Shown: positions 36,856 through 45,588 of the stretch, in pieces
How the letters are laid out: each line of letters starts with the position of its first letter
Position numbering within the stretch: the stretch's first letter is position 1
Source of the DNA: Verrucomicrobiota bacterium
GTDB taxonomy: Bacteria > Verrucomicrobiota > Verrucomicrobiia > Limisphaerales > UBA1319
Direction: 5' to 3'
Length of the DNA stretch: 64,000 bases
Assembly: GCA_022709905.1 (NCBI GenBank)
Contig: JAKLHY010000007.1
Coordinates: 121,212 to 185,211 of the forward strand
The notes under the pieces: generated by a model
Database searches by the model: none
The model's input: the letters and a program-made list of their open reading frames with translations, nothing else
What the model was told of the DNA's origin: nothing
Position numbers and translations under genes: made by a program

Positions 36856-38291
36856 CGAGTCTGAGTCTCCAGCCTGACTTGCATCTTAGCGTGTTCCGAG
36901 CTCCAGTCTGAAGCTGCCTCGCCGGCCAGATTCATGTTGCAGGTGCAACATGAAGTTGTCCTGCGTCTGGGTTGGCTTTCGGCCCAGGCACGCAATTGTT
37001 GAATGGCGACGCCCAGCACGCCGGCGGATCCGCGGAATTGACCGGAGCCACGCGGTTCGTTTTTCAAGGACCACCATTCGTGGAATCCCTGGTTTGTCAC
37101 GACCCGCTCCACCATAGGTCCCAGTTCGGCATAGGCTTCCTCGATGAACCCATGCCGGATCAACTGCTGGATCATTCGCCCGCCAAACCAGCACCAGTCG
37201 CCTCCGTTCTGGTACGAATACGGTCCCATGCCTTTGTTTTTGAATGTGCCCTGGGGATAGACCGGATAGAGCGTCAGGCCGATAGATCCCGCCCCGGCTC
37301 GCCGGACATTCTCTTGCATCTGACGCAGCGCTTGCCGCACCTCTCTTCGCGACAGGAGGCCGGCTTCGATCGCCACGGCGGTTCCCCCGTGGTAATACAC
37401 TTCGGCCTCGTTGAAATCCCGCGGGAATGGCGAGCCTTCGAGGTAAACGTGGGGGATATATTTCTTGCGGCGGGCGTCCCACAAATGCTTGTGGATATTG
37501 CGCTTCAGAGCGCCCCGCAGCTTGAGCCATTGCGTTTGACCGGGACTCCGGCCTTCGTCCAGGGCCAGGTAGTCGTGGATGGCAATCAGGAACATGGCAT
37601 TATCATAGATGTCGATAGCGCGGTGCGAGTGTTCGTCCAGCTCGACCCCCCATTCGTGCTCGGGTTGCACGTCACCCCAATCGGCGGTGGTGGCGCCCCA
37701 AACCAGTCCGTGCCGCGCATCGAACCGATGATGCAGCACGTAGTCCAGGGCTAATGCAAGCCGCGCGCGCACACTCAAGCCGTCGATGGATTCGTCCAGG
37801 ATGGATCGGTCGCGCGTTACAGTCACATATTTGCGGACGGCCTGGATCAGTGAGGATTCCTGGTCAGTTTCCACCGTGTTTTTGTGGGCCAAAAGGCCAG
37901 GAACGAGCGTGGATCGGCGGTATTTGTAGCCCACGCCGGCGCGTGCCTCCGGGATATAGCCGTCGACAATATCGCCATCGGGTCCCTGGAATTTGAAGAA
38001 GGTCAACAGGGCTTCACGGATGGGGGCGGGATCGTTTACTTGCAGGCCCAATTCGATGAAGGTGTTCAGGTCGCGAATCCAGACTTCGCCGTAACCGCTG
38101 CCGGCATTCAATCCGCCAGTCAGGAGCTTCTTGGCTCGGTTCAATACCTCGGTCAGATTGCTGTCCTCCAGGATCTTTCGGGCCAGAGCCTGATCCTTGG
38201 CTGACGATGAAGCCGCCAAGGCCCGATAACCATCCGGGATTTCGCTGCCTGCCCAAAGCAGGCTGAGTGTTAACAATAATCGTTTCATCAT
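36852..38291 (-). CDS. Secreted six-hairpin (alpha/alpha-toroid) glycosidase
   Basis: 479 aa from the tandem ATG ATG at 38291, where a signal peptide starts (KRLLLTLSLLWAG...YRALA); the frame is open further upstream but overlaps the previous gene. 'SGYGEVWIRDLNTFIELGLQ', 'FFKFQGPDGDIVDGYIPE', 'LVWGATTADWGDVQPEHEW', 'HRAIDIYDNAMFLIAIHDYL', 'EVYYHGGTAVAIEAGLLS' and 'YSYQNGGDWCWFGGRMIQQL' are typical of six-hairpin glycosidases such as amylo-alpha-1,6-glucosidase, GH15, GH63 or trehalase-like enzymes. Asp and Glu in WIRDL, TADWGD and NGGDW are catalytic candidates. It lies 32 bp after the GH106-like fusion gene as the third gene of a minus-strand operon. Substrate unknown. Confidence 0.83.
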   Translation of the reverse strand: MMKRLLLTLSLLWAGSEIPDGYRALAASSSAKDQALARKILEDSNLTEVLNRAKKLLTGGLNAGSGYGEVWIRDLNTFIELGLQVNDPAPIREALLTFFKFQGPDGDIVDGYIPEARAGVGYKYRRSTLVPGLLAHKNTVETDQESSLIQAVRKYVTVTRDRSILDESIDGLSVRARLALALDYVLHHRFDARHGLVWGATTADWGDVQPEHEWGVELDEHSHRAIDIYDNAMFLIAIHDYLALDEGRSPGQTQWLKLRGALKRNIHKHLWDARRKKYIPHVYLEGSPFPRDFNEAEVYYHGGTAVAIEAGLLSRREVRQALRQMQENVRRAGAGSIGLTLYPVYPQGTFKNKGMGPYSYQNGGDWCWFGGRMIQQLIRHGFIEEAYAELGPMVERVVTNQGFHEWWSLKNEPRGSGQFRGSAGVLGVAIQQLRAWAESQPRRRTTSCCTCNMNLAGEAASDWSSEHAKMQVRLETQTR

Positions 38292-38323
38292 GGGTAGAAT
38301 CCTCGAGTTATAGAACCGACTTT

Positions 38324-41300
38324 TCAAGGGCTGGCGACAACGGTCGCAGACTGACCGGGCAGGAGTTCGACGGTAACGGAACTGGCCTGAACACCATGAA
38401 TCCTGCGAGGTGTCGCGGCTCTCTCTTTTCCATTCACCACAAGTGTGGAGTGATTTCCGTAAAAGCACGCGTCCCACTTGAGCGGGCCGACGCCTGACGT
38501 GTGAACGGCGGTCGATTCCGCGGTTCCGTGATGCAGCACGTCAATTCGATGGTCTCCCAGGGGAACATTGCGAACACCCGCGTGAGGGATCGCATCGGGA
38601 AGGCGTGAGACCGTTAAAAATGCGCCCTGCGGCGCATTGGGTTCGACTCCCAGCAAACCCTCGACGATATACCCGATGAGTGTATAGGAAATCTCGGGGT
38701 ATTCGCGGTCGGGCTGATCGATAATGTATTCGAGCCATTTCCAGGCCTCTTCCACACGATTGTAGGGAAAGAAGACTCCTGGCAGGTAGGAAATCGCCTC
38801 GAGATTGGATGGCTTGCCCTGGGGTGAAGCCACGGATTGGGCAATGAAATCCAGATAGGCATCCGTCTTGGGTGAGGGCTCGGTGATGAACTTCATGGGC
38901 ATGAACCAGCTGTTCTCGAGCCCAAAGTCAGTGAGAACTCGCCCTTGCACATCATAGCCCCGCACGTAGGGTACGGTGTTTTGTTTCACGCCCCATTGGG
39001 TGTTGAAGAATGTTTTAAGCGCCAGCGCCCTTTTTTCGAAGTCAATCGCCTGTTGAGATTCGGCTCGGACATTCAGTAAGCGGGAATAGGCCAGCATCGC
39101 CTGGTATTGGGAGGCGATGGCATCTCCGGCCTCGACGAGAGGCGACCGGATTTCATTGTAGGTGGCTGAACCTCGAAAGATGTCGCCTGAACCGTCTCCC
39201 TCGGCCACTCCATTGGGGATACGGGTATCGTGCAGGGCGATGAAGTCCGTCACGGCCTTAGTGCAGAAGTTCCAGAGGACCGGATCGTGGGCATAGGCGG
39301 GATTGCCTGTCCACAAATATTGGCGGTGGCATTGTTCGACCAACTCGAAAACGGCGGGGACTTCGCGCACGAAGGAATGGTCCCCCGCGTAATCGAGCTT
39401 GAAGGGGGTGCCATCGAAGTTTAGTGCCCAGAGCGGGTACCACTTTCGATCCGCGTTTGCGGTGGCTGCAAACGCCCGGAGCATGCTCAAATTCTCCTGT
39501 TGCAGTCCCAAAAGATGAGCGCCGGCCGCCTGGTGACAGAAGTCGCGCGAATAGAAGGCCGTGCGCCACGTATAGCCCGCCCAGTAGGACGGGATATAGG
39601 TTACCATGCCGGTGCCGGAACGATCCCTTTCATGCCGATCCACGACACCGGTTTTGCCGGTCTGGACGTAGGACAACGCCTTATCAATGGCCCATTGAAA
39701 TGCGGTCTCGAGTTTTTTGTTTGAGGTTTCGATGGACAGCTTTTGAGGGGCGGTGAATTCGAGAGTCACAGGCCCGACCAGGCCGGAGGTGATCTCGCCG
39801 TGGTATCGGGTGGGAATGGTGACATAATGGTTTGCCAGCGTGTTATAAACCAGCACCTCGATCCGGTTCTCGCCCGCCTTGATCTGTTTGGAAATGTCCA
39901 CGCGCCAGGGCGGCGCTACACGGATACCGGCGAGTTGGCCATTGACGCGGACCTCGGCGGTCGCAACCAGTTTGCCGAGATCAAGTGTGATGTCGCGGCT
40001 TGCTTGCTCGGGCGTGAGCGAGAAGGTCTTTCGATACCAGGCGCCGCCGGAATAGCACTCCAAGGCACCGACCTTCGACCAGTCACCCAAGGTCGTGATC
40101 CCGGGTCCACAATCCAGCCGAATGGGTTCGGGGAATATTCCCGCGCCACGGGCGCCCGTTGCGGGCGCCACGCGCAGGGCGACGACCGAGGCTCGTGTGA
40201 GCGGTTCGGCGGCTTCAAATCTCCCCATCCCCGCATCGCGCATCTTGCGGCCGTCCGCCCATGTTTCCACACGGCTTTTTGCAGTGACTGTCATCGCCCG
40301 AAATCCCGGGGGAACGACAAACCGGAACCATTCCGGGTGTTGCGCGCCGGCATATAAATCAAAGGGAAGGACCGCGGAATCATCAAACCAAGTCATGGCG
40401 AGCGGTGTGCGCCGGGGCGGTTCCGAGGCGACGCCATCGCGTTTGAGGACGAAGTATCCCCTGCCCGCCCGGTCGTAGCGGACCAGGATTGGGTTAGAGC
40501 CAGCGCGCAACGTGACAGGCTGGCCGAGGTCGGCGATCGGAGAGCCATTCAAATAAACGGCAGCCGGAGTCAGGATTTCAGACGCGTGCGGTTTTGGGCC
40601 TTCGCGAGGAGTGCTGGCGATGATGCGCGCCTGAGTTTCATGGGCGATCGTCGCGCTCGTCCAGAGATAGTAGATACCGCCTTCAGGCTCGGGTTCATAC
40701 TTGGTTTCGTTGAAGGCTTCGCCCCGTTTGCCGAGACAGAGAAAATGATCGCTGATATTCTCCTTGAGACCGTGCCATCCTTGATGTCCGGGATCGCCTT
40801 CCAGCCCGAGGCGCCAGGAAAAACTGTAAGACCGCCAACGATACTGCTTTCCAGAAATGCTGACAGGTTCCTGTGGGTTCAGAGCGGTGAGTTTGGCCAG
40901 ATCGGCCTCGGGCGCCTGAGCCGGCAGAGGCCCCAGGAGCCAGAACTGGGGGCCGAAATCATAAGTGACCCGTTCCCATCGGCTGTCGTCGAAGTTCGCC
41001 GCCTGCGGGGAGACTGTATCGGCGGTCTCGACGGCATGCCGGAAAATGCGCGCTTCGGGGCCGATGATCTTATCGTTAACGGGCAGTCTGAAATCGCCGT
41101 AACGATTGTCCATCGTCGGTTTGAGCTCGAACTCCCACTCGCCGTCCAAAGGCATTACAGATTTGAGATTTGAGATTTGAGAATTCGAGGCAGGGACGGG
41201 CTGGCCGGGACTGAAAACGATGATCTGGGCCTCGTAATCCTCGAGCGGCATTTCGACTTTCGTGCCGGTTTGGGTTTCCGCCACGACACGCAATGGCCGT

Positions 41301-43381
41301 GTCTCGCCCGTCCATGGGTCCCACAGCTCGACCCGGCCTTTGGCCCGAAACTCGACCACAGAATTTTTGGGCGCATCCATGACCATGTAGACGTGGCGGG
41401 GACCGATCTTGCGGTGGAGCGAGCGCACGGTTTTTTCGCCCTGGGTGTCGGGAGTGAACGCGGCGAGAATCTGGGGCGGCGCATCGGCGGGTTTGGCGAG
41501 GCGCTGAGTGTCCCTGAATGTCGAGGTTGCCAGGGCGTCGAGTTGTTTGTCATCGCGTCCGGCGCGATCGCTGGCCAATGGAAGCCCGCCGACAGATAAG
41601 ACCCGCCCGCCAGCTTTGGCAAAGGCAGCGGCCTTCTCGAGGGATGACCAACGGACGGCCTCCATGGCGGGGAAGATCAGCACGCGATAGGACGAATCCG
41701 AGACCTCGAGCCGGTCGTCGCGCACCGTGGCGCGGGCGAGAGAGTCGGCATCGATAAACTCGAAGTTAATGCCCGCCGTCATCAGGGCGCGGGCGGTGTC
41801 GAACGCGACCTGGGTGGCCTTGGGACCATCGAGCCCGGCCTCGAAAGGCGCAACCGGGTAGAGCACGGCAACGTCGCAAACCAAGGTGCCTTGGCTGAGG
41901 AGGTAGGAGAGCCGGTCGAAGTATTTTAGGAAAACGCCCATATGGTCCCAGTAGGGCATGCGGAAATGATAGCACGGCGGGGCCCATTCCCAGTAGGAAC
42001 CATGGGTCGTGTAGTAAAGCCCATGGAGGTTGAGCAAGGTGCAGCCGTAGAGGAAATTTTCGCGGGTGGCAAACATCAGCCGCTCGGGTGTGGCTCCCCA
42101 GCCGAAGCTGTGATAGCCCTCGAGCCATACGCGCGGCCGGCGATAAAGACTGGCAATGGAAGAGGACACCTTGCCCTTGATGAGATCAGCCTTTCCGCCG
42201 GGCGTGTCGTGGCCTGGGGCCGTATACCAGCGCGTGACGCGGAAGTAATCGCCGAACTCATCGGGCTGAAGGCCGCGTCCGCCGGAGTCACAGGCGAAAA
42301 TCAGGCCGCGAGAGGCATGCCAGAGATAAATGGGCTGGAAGTAACGTTCCTCCATGAGGGTCATCCTGACATCGGCATAATCCATGCGGGCCTTGGGGGT
42401 GAGGGGGCCGAGGTCACCCCAGAGGGCCGGCAGCACCTCAAACAGATCGTAACCTTTGCGTTGCTTGAACTCGGCGGCGAAATCGCTATTCCAGACATGC
42501 GTTCCGGCTCCGATGTGCAGTTCGTCGTTGAAGAAATAATTCAGGCCTTCGGGCGAGCGATTGGGCGTGGCGTCCTGAAATCGCTGATAAAAATCGCGAA
42601 TGACGATTTCACCGACTCCCGCAAGGAGGGGGTTGAGGGTATTCGGCTGGCGTTCGGCCTGGAAGGCGCAAACTTCCCACTCGCCATCAGGCGCCGTCCA
42701 TTGGATGACACCGTTGCTCAGAAACGGCATCAGATCCACTCCGCCGGGTTGGAGAACATTGTCCCTAACACGGTAAGCGCGCGCCCCAATAAAGTTCTCG
42801 GGCACGATGATCGTAGCGGTCTGGCCGGACTTGAGGCGTTGACGGGTTGGCGGGAGGAGCCGAAGGGCGTGGAGTTCGGGCTTCGAGTAAAAGAGCTGGC
42901 GGAAGAGGTTGGGGGCGCCCGTCCAGTCGAGTGTGTATGTGCTCAGGCCGATGCCCATCCCGCGTTTCCGGCATTCGTCGGCCACCCGGCCCCAGATGCG
43001 CCACCAGGACTCGCTGAAGATCGGGGGATCGGCCGGATAAGTAGGCCAGCCTGGAGTATCCTCGTGTGCATAGTTGACTTGCACGCCGCTGATCCCTTTC
43101 TGGTGCAACTGTTCGAGTTGCCAGGTCAACCGTTCCGGATCCAGCGGATCCCCTGTCCACCACCAAAACGGCACCTGACCGTACCCTGGCGGCGGAGTCT
43201 GGAAGCCCGGGAGGGCGTCCAGATTCGCGGCGCGACTGGGATAGCCGCTGGATTGTGGCGGGGGTGTAACCCTGTTGACTGGATCTCCCAACAGACTCAG
43301 GCTCGCGAAACATGCCGCACTCGCAAAGGCCAGCCTCAGGGCGAAAAAAGACCATCGAGGAGAAACAGGGATTTGGTTCAT
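38324..43381 (-). CDS. Giant GH106-like alpha-L-rhamnosidase-family/six-hairpin glycosidase fusion
   Basis: 1685 aa, signal peptide near residues 10-35. Residues ~60-730 match the GH106-like layout shared with two other genes here: 'PFWWWTGDPLDPERLTWQLEQLHQKGISGVQV', 'GMGIGLSTYTLDWTGAPN', 'YFFNDELHIGAGTHVW', 'RGLIFACDSGGRGLQPDEFGDYF' and 'LYCTLLNLHG'-like turns. A jelly-roll region (~740-1200) ends with 'EVRVNGQLAGIRVAPPWRVDIS'. From ~1220 a second catalytic-type domain begins, a six-hairpin toroid ('ETAFQWAIDKALSYVQTG', 'TWRTAFYSRDFCHQAAGAHLLGL', 'VAEGDGSGDIFRGSATYNEIRSPLVEAGDAIASQYQAML'), with a C-terminal beta domain. Both interdomain linkers are encoded by 7-bp DNA repeats. Likely removes rhamnosyl and a second sugar from one substrate; specificity is inferred. 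Confidence 0.82.
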   Translation of the reverse strand: MNQIPVSPRWSFFALRLAFASAACFASLSLLGDPVNRVTPPPQSSGYPSRAANLDALPGFQTPPPGYGQVPFWWWTGDPLDPERLTWQLEQLHQKGISGVQVNYAHEDTPGWPTYPADPPIFSESWWRIWGRVADECRKRGMGIGLSTYTLDWTGAPNLFRQLFYSKPELHALRLLPPTRQRLKSGQTATIIVPENFIGARAYRVRDNVLQPGGVDLMPFLSNGVIQWTAPDGEWEVCAFQAERQPNTLNPLLAGVGEIVIRDFYQRFQDATPNRSPEGLNYFFNDELHIGAGTHVWNSDFAAEFKQRKGYDLFEVLPALWGDLGPLTPKARMDYADVRMTLMEERYFQPIYLWHASRGLIFACDSGGRGLQPDEFGDYFRVTRWYTAPGHDTPGGKADLIKGKVSSSIASLYRRPRVWLEGYHSFGWGATPERLMFATRENFLYGCTLLNLHGLYYTTHGSYWEWAPPCYHFRMPYWDHMGVFLKYFDRLSYLLSQGTLVCDVAVLYPVAPFEAGLDGPKATQVAFDTARALMTAGINFEFIDADSLARATVRDDRLEVSDSSYRVLIFPAMEAVRWSSLEKAAAFAKAGGRVLSVGGLPLASDRAGRDDKQLDALATSTFRDTQRLAKPADAPPQILAAFTPDTQGEKTVRSLHRKIGPRHVYMVMDAPKNSVVEFRAKGRVELWDPWTGETRPLRVVAETQTGTKVEMPLEDYEAQIIVFSPGQPVPASNSQISNLKSVMPLDGEWEFELKPTMDNRYGDFRLPVNDKIIGPEARIFRHAVETADTVSPQAANFDDSRWERVTYDFGPQFWLLGPLPAQAPEADLAKLTALNPQEPVSISGKQYRWRSYSFSWRLGLEGDPGHQGWHGLKENISDHFLCLGKRGEAFNETKYEPEPEGGIYYLWTSATIAHETQARIIASTPREGPKPHASEILTPAAVYLNGSPIADLGQPVTLRAGSNPILVRYDRAGRGYFVLKRDGVASEPPRRTPLAMTWFDDSAVLPFDLYAGAQHPEWFRFVVPPGFRAMTVTAKSRVETWADGRKMRDAGMGRFEAAEPLTRASVVALRVAPATGARGAGIFPEPIRLDCGPGITTLGDWSKVGALECYSGGAWYRKTFSLTPEQASRDITLDLGKLVATAEVRVNGQLAGIRVAPPWRVDISKQIKAGENRIEVLVYNTLANHYVTIPTRYHGEITSGLVGPVTLEFTAPQKLSIETSNKKLETAFQWAIDKALSYVQTGKTGVVDRHERDRSGTGMVTYIPSYWAGYTWRTAFYSRDFCHQAAGAHLLGLQQENLSMLRAFAATANADRKWYPLWALNFDGTPFKLDYAGDHSFVREVPAVFELVEQCHRQYLWTGNPAYAHDPVLWNFCTKAVTDFIALHDTRIPNGVAEGDGSGDIFRGSATYNEIRSPLVEAGDAIASQYQAMLAYSRLLNVRAESQQAIDFEKRALALKTFFNTQWGVKQNTVPYVRGYDVQGRVLTDFGLENSWFMPMKFITEPSPKTDAYLDFIAQSVASPQGKPSNLEAISYLPGVFFPYNRVEEAWKWLEYIIDQPDREYPEISYTLIGYIVEGLLGVEPNAPQGAFLTVSRLPDAIPHAGVRNVPLGDHRIDVLHHGTAESTAVHTSGVGPLKWDACFYGNHSTLVVNGKERAATPRRIHGVQASSVTVELLPGQSATVVASP
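39705..39732. repeat. Degenerate 7-bp repeat tract in interdomain linker
   Basis: Four consecutive heptamers with consensus GTTTYGA (or its complement TCRAAAC) encode the linker residues around ETSNKKLET, between the jelly-roll and the six-hairpin domain of the GH106-like fusion. Confidence 0.5.
41159..41186. repeat. 7-bp direct repeat AGATTTG (three exact copies plus one variant)
   Basis: AGATTTG occurs at 41159, 41166 and 41173, then AGAATTC at 41180. The tract lies inside the GH106-like fusion gene and encodes the linker residues SNSQISNLKSV (about 731-742), between the catalytic domain and the following beta-sandwich. Confidence 0.8.
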
Positions 43382-43393
43382 GCCGGGAGTGGG

Positions 43394-45079
43394 TTATTTT
43401 ACGGTTTTTTTCTGCGACTGAATCGTCTCACTGCCTTTTCCGTTGATCACGTTTCGGATGCCGCTTCCGGGCTTTCCTCCTCCCAGGCGGAAGGTCAGAA
43501 GATGATGCATGCTGATGCCGGGGGTCTCAGGCGTTTCGATCGCATTTTCAGCGATCACAGGGGCTTTTTTGAAAACGTGGTAAACGCCGAGACCCCATGC
43601 TTCGTGCACTTTCACAGCATTGGCGACCTTATAGGACGCATAGCCTTCGCCGGTTGGGCTCCGCCATGCATCGGGCGAAGGCGGATCGTAGGGCATTTCA
43701 CTTTGGTAAAAAAAGACGCGGCCGCGTTCGCCGTTCCAAACCGTCTGGTATTTCTGCGTATGTTCCACAAACAATCCATAGATCGTGACATTATTGCCAT
43801 CGACCTGGAGACCGGTGTCACAAGTATTTTCAGTCCAACCGACGTTGGCGCCGTGATCGGCGCGCCAAAGCCAGAAGTTGTCGCCAACGACGTGGTCGTT
43901 GAAGATGGCAACCATCCGCTTTGCTTTGCCGGGGCCGTAGCCGCCGACGCGGCAGACAAGGTCGTGGACGCAGGTGGGGTTTTCAGCCCGACCCGATGGG
44001 CGGTTGGGCAGACCGAATTGCACCATGGTTTCGGTTTCGACCGCGCTGGCATCAACGACAAGACCACTGACAATTACGCCTTCGTGGGCCTCGACACGCA
44101 GGGCCGTCTTGCCGGAGACGGGGATGAGGCTCGGAAATCCCAAACCAAGAACGATGGTGTTCGGTCGTGAGACGACGAGGGTCTCGTCGAGGGAATAGAG
44201 ACCTGGCGTAACAAGGAGGTGTTTTCCTGCGCGCAAGGCGGTATTGATACTGGCGGCGGTGTCGGTGCCTGCGCGGGCGATATGAAAGGCATCGATCGGT
44301 ATGACGGCGCCTGGGGCCTCGCCCTTTTCCCAGGTCAACCCGCAGGTTGACGCGCGCTGGAAGGGCGGGACTTTCACCCTCCATTGCCCGTTTTGGAGTG
44401 TGAGGTAGGGTTTCTCACGAACGACAGGTGTGGTATCGATGCGGGTTACGGCGCGATCGGGCCACTCACCGAGAGGGGGATTGTCACATCCGACGAAGAC
44501 CATGTTCCAATTGATGCCCGTCCATTCCTTCCATCCGCTATTGCGGGAGAACCACTGTTGCTGGCTTCCGGCCCTGACGACGCCGTCCACCCGGCAATCG
44601 GCCATGAATCCGCCGCTCGACCATCCTCCGGAAGAGAGGTGGAGATCGCCTCGGATATGGGTGCGTCGGAGGGGGGCGGCTTGTGACACCGCCCAGACAT
44701 TTGTTCCGTTGGGCGGTTCTACCGTCAGGTTTTCAACCGCGCGCCAGAAATTGCAGGTCGCGTTGCGATTCATCCAGGCGGCATCGGTCCAAACGGGGCC
44801 GGCGATCGTCACGTCGCCCGGCAGATTTCCCAGACCGGCGACATGCGTGAAAAAGCCGACGGGCAGATCGAGCGGGTAACGGCCGGGCTTGAACAGCAAG
44901 GCGAAACGACCGGAGCCGAATTGCGCCCGTTCCTGTTGTTTGAACACGGCATGGATCCGTTCCTGGGCGTCAGGCTGGGCCGGATCGAACACGAGCACAT
45001 TGGGGCCGAAGTCAGGAGTCGATGCCGGGAGCAGGGGGATCGCAAGCAATGCGGTGAGGAGTGAGCAAAGGAGTTTCAT
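43394..45079 (-). CDS. Secreted GH55/pectate-lyase-like beta-helix protein
   Basis: 561 aa from the ATG at 45079, where a signal peptide starts (KLLCSLLTALLAIPLLPAS); the frame is open 47 codons upstream without a start signal. 'FALLFKPGRYPLDLPVGFFTHVAGLG', 'CNFWRAVENLTV', 'WAVSQAAPLRRTHIRGDLHL', 'GGWSSGGFMADCRVDG', 'HLLVTPGLYSLDETLVVSRPNTIVLGLG', 'FWLWRADHGANVGW' and 'TIYGLFVEHTQKYQTVWNGE' are very like a family common in actinobacteria (often mis-labelled adenylyl cyclase or F5/8-type). I recall it as two-bundle beta-helix proteins related to GH55 laminarinases. It lies 12 bp upstream of the GH106-like fusion gene, so it is the first gene of that operon. Beta-glucanase activity is a family-based guess. 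Confidence 0.75.
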   Translation of the reverse strand: MKLLCSLLTALLAIPLLPASTPDFGPNVLVFDPAQPDAQERIHAVFKQQERAQFGSGRFALLFKPGRYPLDLPVGFFTHVAGLGNLPGDVTIAGPVWTDAAWMNRNATCNFWRAVENLTVEPPNGTNVWAVSQAAPLRRTHIRGDLHLSSGGWSSGGFMADCRVDGVVRAGSQQQWFSRNSGWKEWTGINWNMVFVGCDNPPLGEWPDRAVTRIDTTPVVREKPYLTLQNGQWRVKVPPFQRASTCGLTWEKGEAPGAVIPIDAFHIARAGTDTAASINTALRAGKHLLVTPGLYSLDETLVVSRPNTIVLGLGFPSLIPVSGKTALRVEAHEGVIVSGLVVDASAVETETMVQFGLPNRPSGRAENPTCVHDLVCRVGGYGPGKAKRMVAIFNDHVVGDNFWLWRADHGANVGWTENTCDTGLQVDGNNVTIYGLFVEHTQKYQTVWNGERGRVFFYQSEMPYDPPSPDAWRSPTGEGYASYKVANAVKVHEAWGLGVYHVFKKAPVIAENAIETPETPGISMHHLLTFRLGGGKPGSGIRNVINGKGSETIQSQKKTVK

Positions 45080-45242
45080 GGGCGGACGGGGCTTATTGAG
45101 ATCTGGGATTTCATCGGGACGGATTATGCCAGCCTTCAGCGTGGCTTGGCAACTGGTTGCTGGGCGGTGCTGAACCGGAAATGGAACAACACGCCAATCG
45201 GGGCGAATATCAACCACCACCGAGCCCGAGAGGGCGAGAGAA

Positions 45243-45267
45243 CATAGCCCAGCGATTCATCGCTGGG
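45243..45267 (+). repeat. Hairpin element, forward copy (CATAGCCC-led, TTCA loop)
   Basis: 25 nt: CATAG followed by an 8-bp perfect stem (45248-45255 with 45260-45267) and the loop TTCA. The copy at 45416-45440, read on the minus strand, has the same length, the same leader and the same loop. Confidence 0.8.
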
Positions 45268-45415
45268 TGGGCCGAGTAACCGGATCATGAGTCCCGGCCG
45301 GGACGCAAGAGATCCGGTGAAAGGTATAAGCCAAGATTTGGATGCGGGACACAAGGGGAGGTTCTTTCGCCCCTGGCGGGGCTTTGAAGGGGGGGGGCAC
45401 GGGGCGTCGTCGGAT

Positions 45416-45440
45416 CCCACCGTTGAAACGGTGGGCTATG
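45416..45440 (-). repeat. Hairpin element, inverted copy with compensatory changes
   Basis: Read on the minus strand, this matches the 45243-45267 element at 21 of 25 positions. The four differences fall at positions 10, 13, 18 and 21. They are two paired changes (G:C to C:G and A:T to T:A), so the stem is kept. Confidence 0.8.
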
Positions 45441-45445
45441 ATCGG

Positions 45446-45469
45446 TCGTCCCTGAGGGGACGAATCATG
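45446..45469 (-). repeat. GTCCC hairpin, related to 45286-45304
   Basis: A 7-bp stem (45446-45452 with 45457-45463) around TGAG, followed by AATCATG. The forward element at 45286-45304 has the same pattern: CATGA followed by a GTCCC...GGGAC palindrome. Confidence 0.6.
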
Positions 45470-45588
45470 CCGGACGCGGCGCGAGGTTATTGGACTGGGC
45501 ATCGCGAACGAGACTGGCGTTGGAGGATGCGGTGCGTTGTCTTCGGTTTGGGGACCTGCAACTGGCCAAGCCAAATACGAAGAGGAGA

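Larger units (their letters stand above)
45080..45588. other. Intergenic region carrying a cluster of small hairpins (REP-like)
   Basis: 509 bp between divergent genes, with no credible coding frame. It contains at least seven inverted repeats: 45149-45160, 45224-45235, 45248-45267, 45291-45304, 45369-45382, 45416-45435 and 45446-45463. Two of them form a related pair in opposite orientation (see the repeat entries). Promoters for both flanking genes must also lie here, but none is obvious. Confidence 0.7.

Noticed and set aside
41942..44170. 742-codon open frame on the + strand, antisense to the GH106-like fusion and GH55-like genes
   Set aside because: It spans two well-supported minus-strand genes and their junction. 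The product has no coherent motifs, and such long mirror frames are expected in GC-rich coding DNA.
45243..45440. CRISPR array
   Set aside because: The repeated units are few, self-complementary, in opposite orientation and unevenly spaced; there are no spacers and no cas genes.
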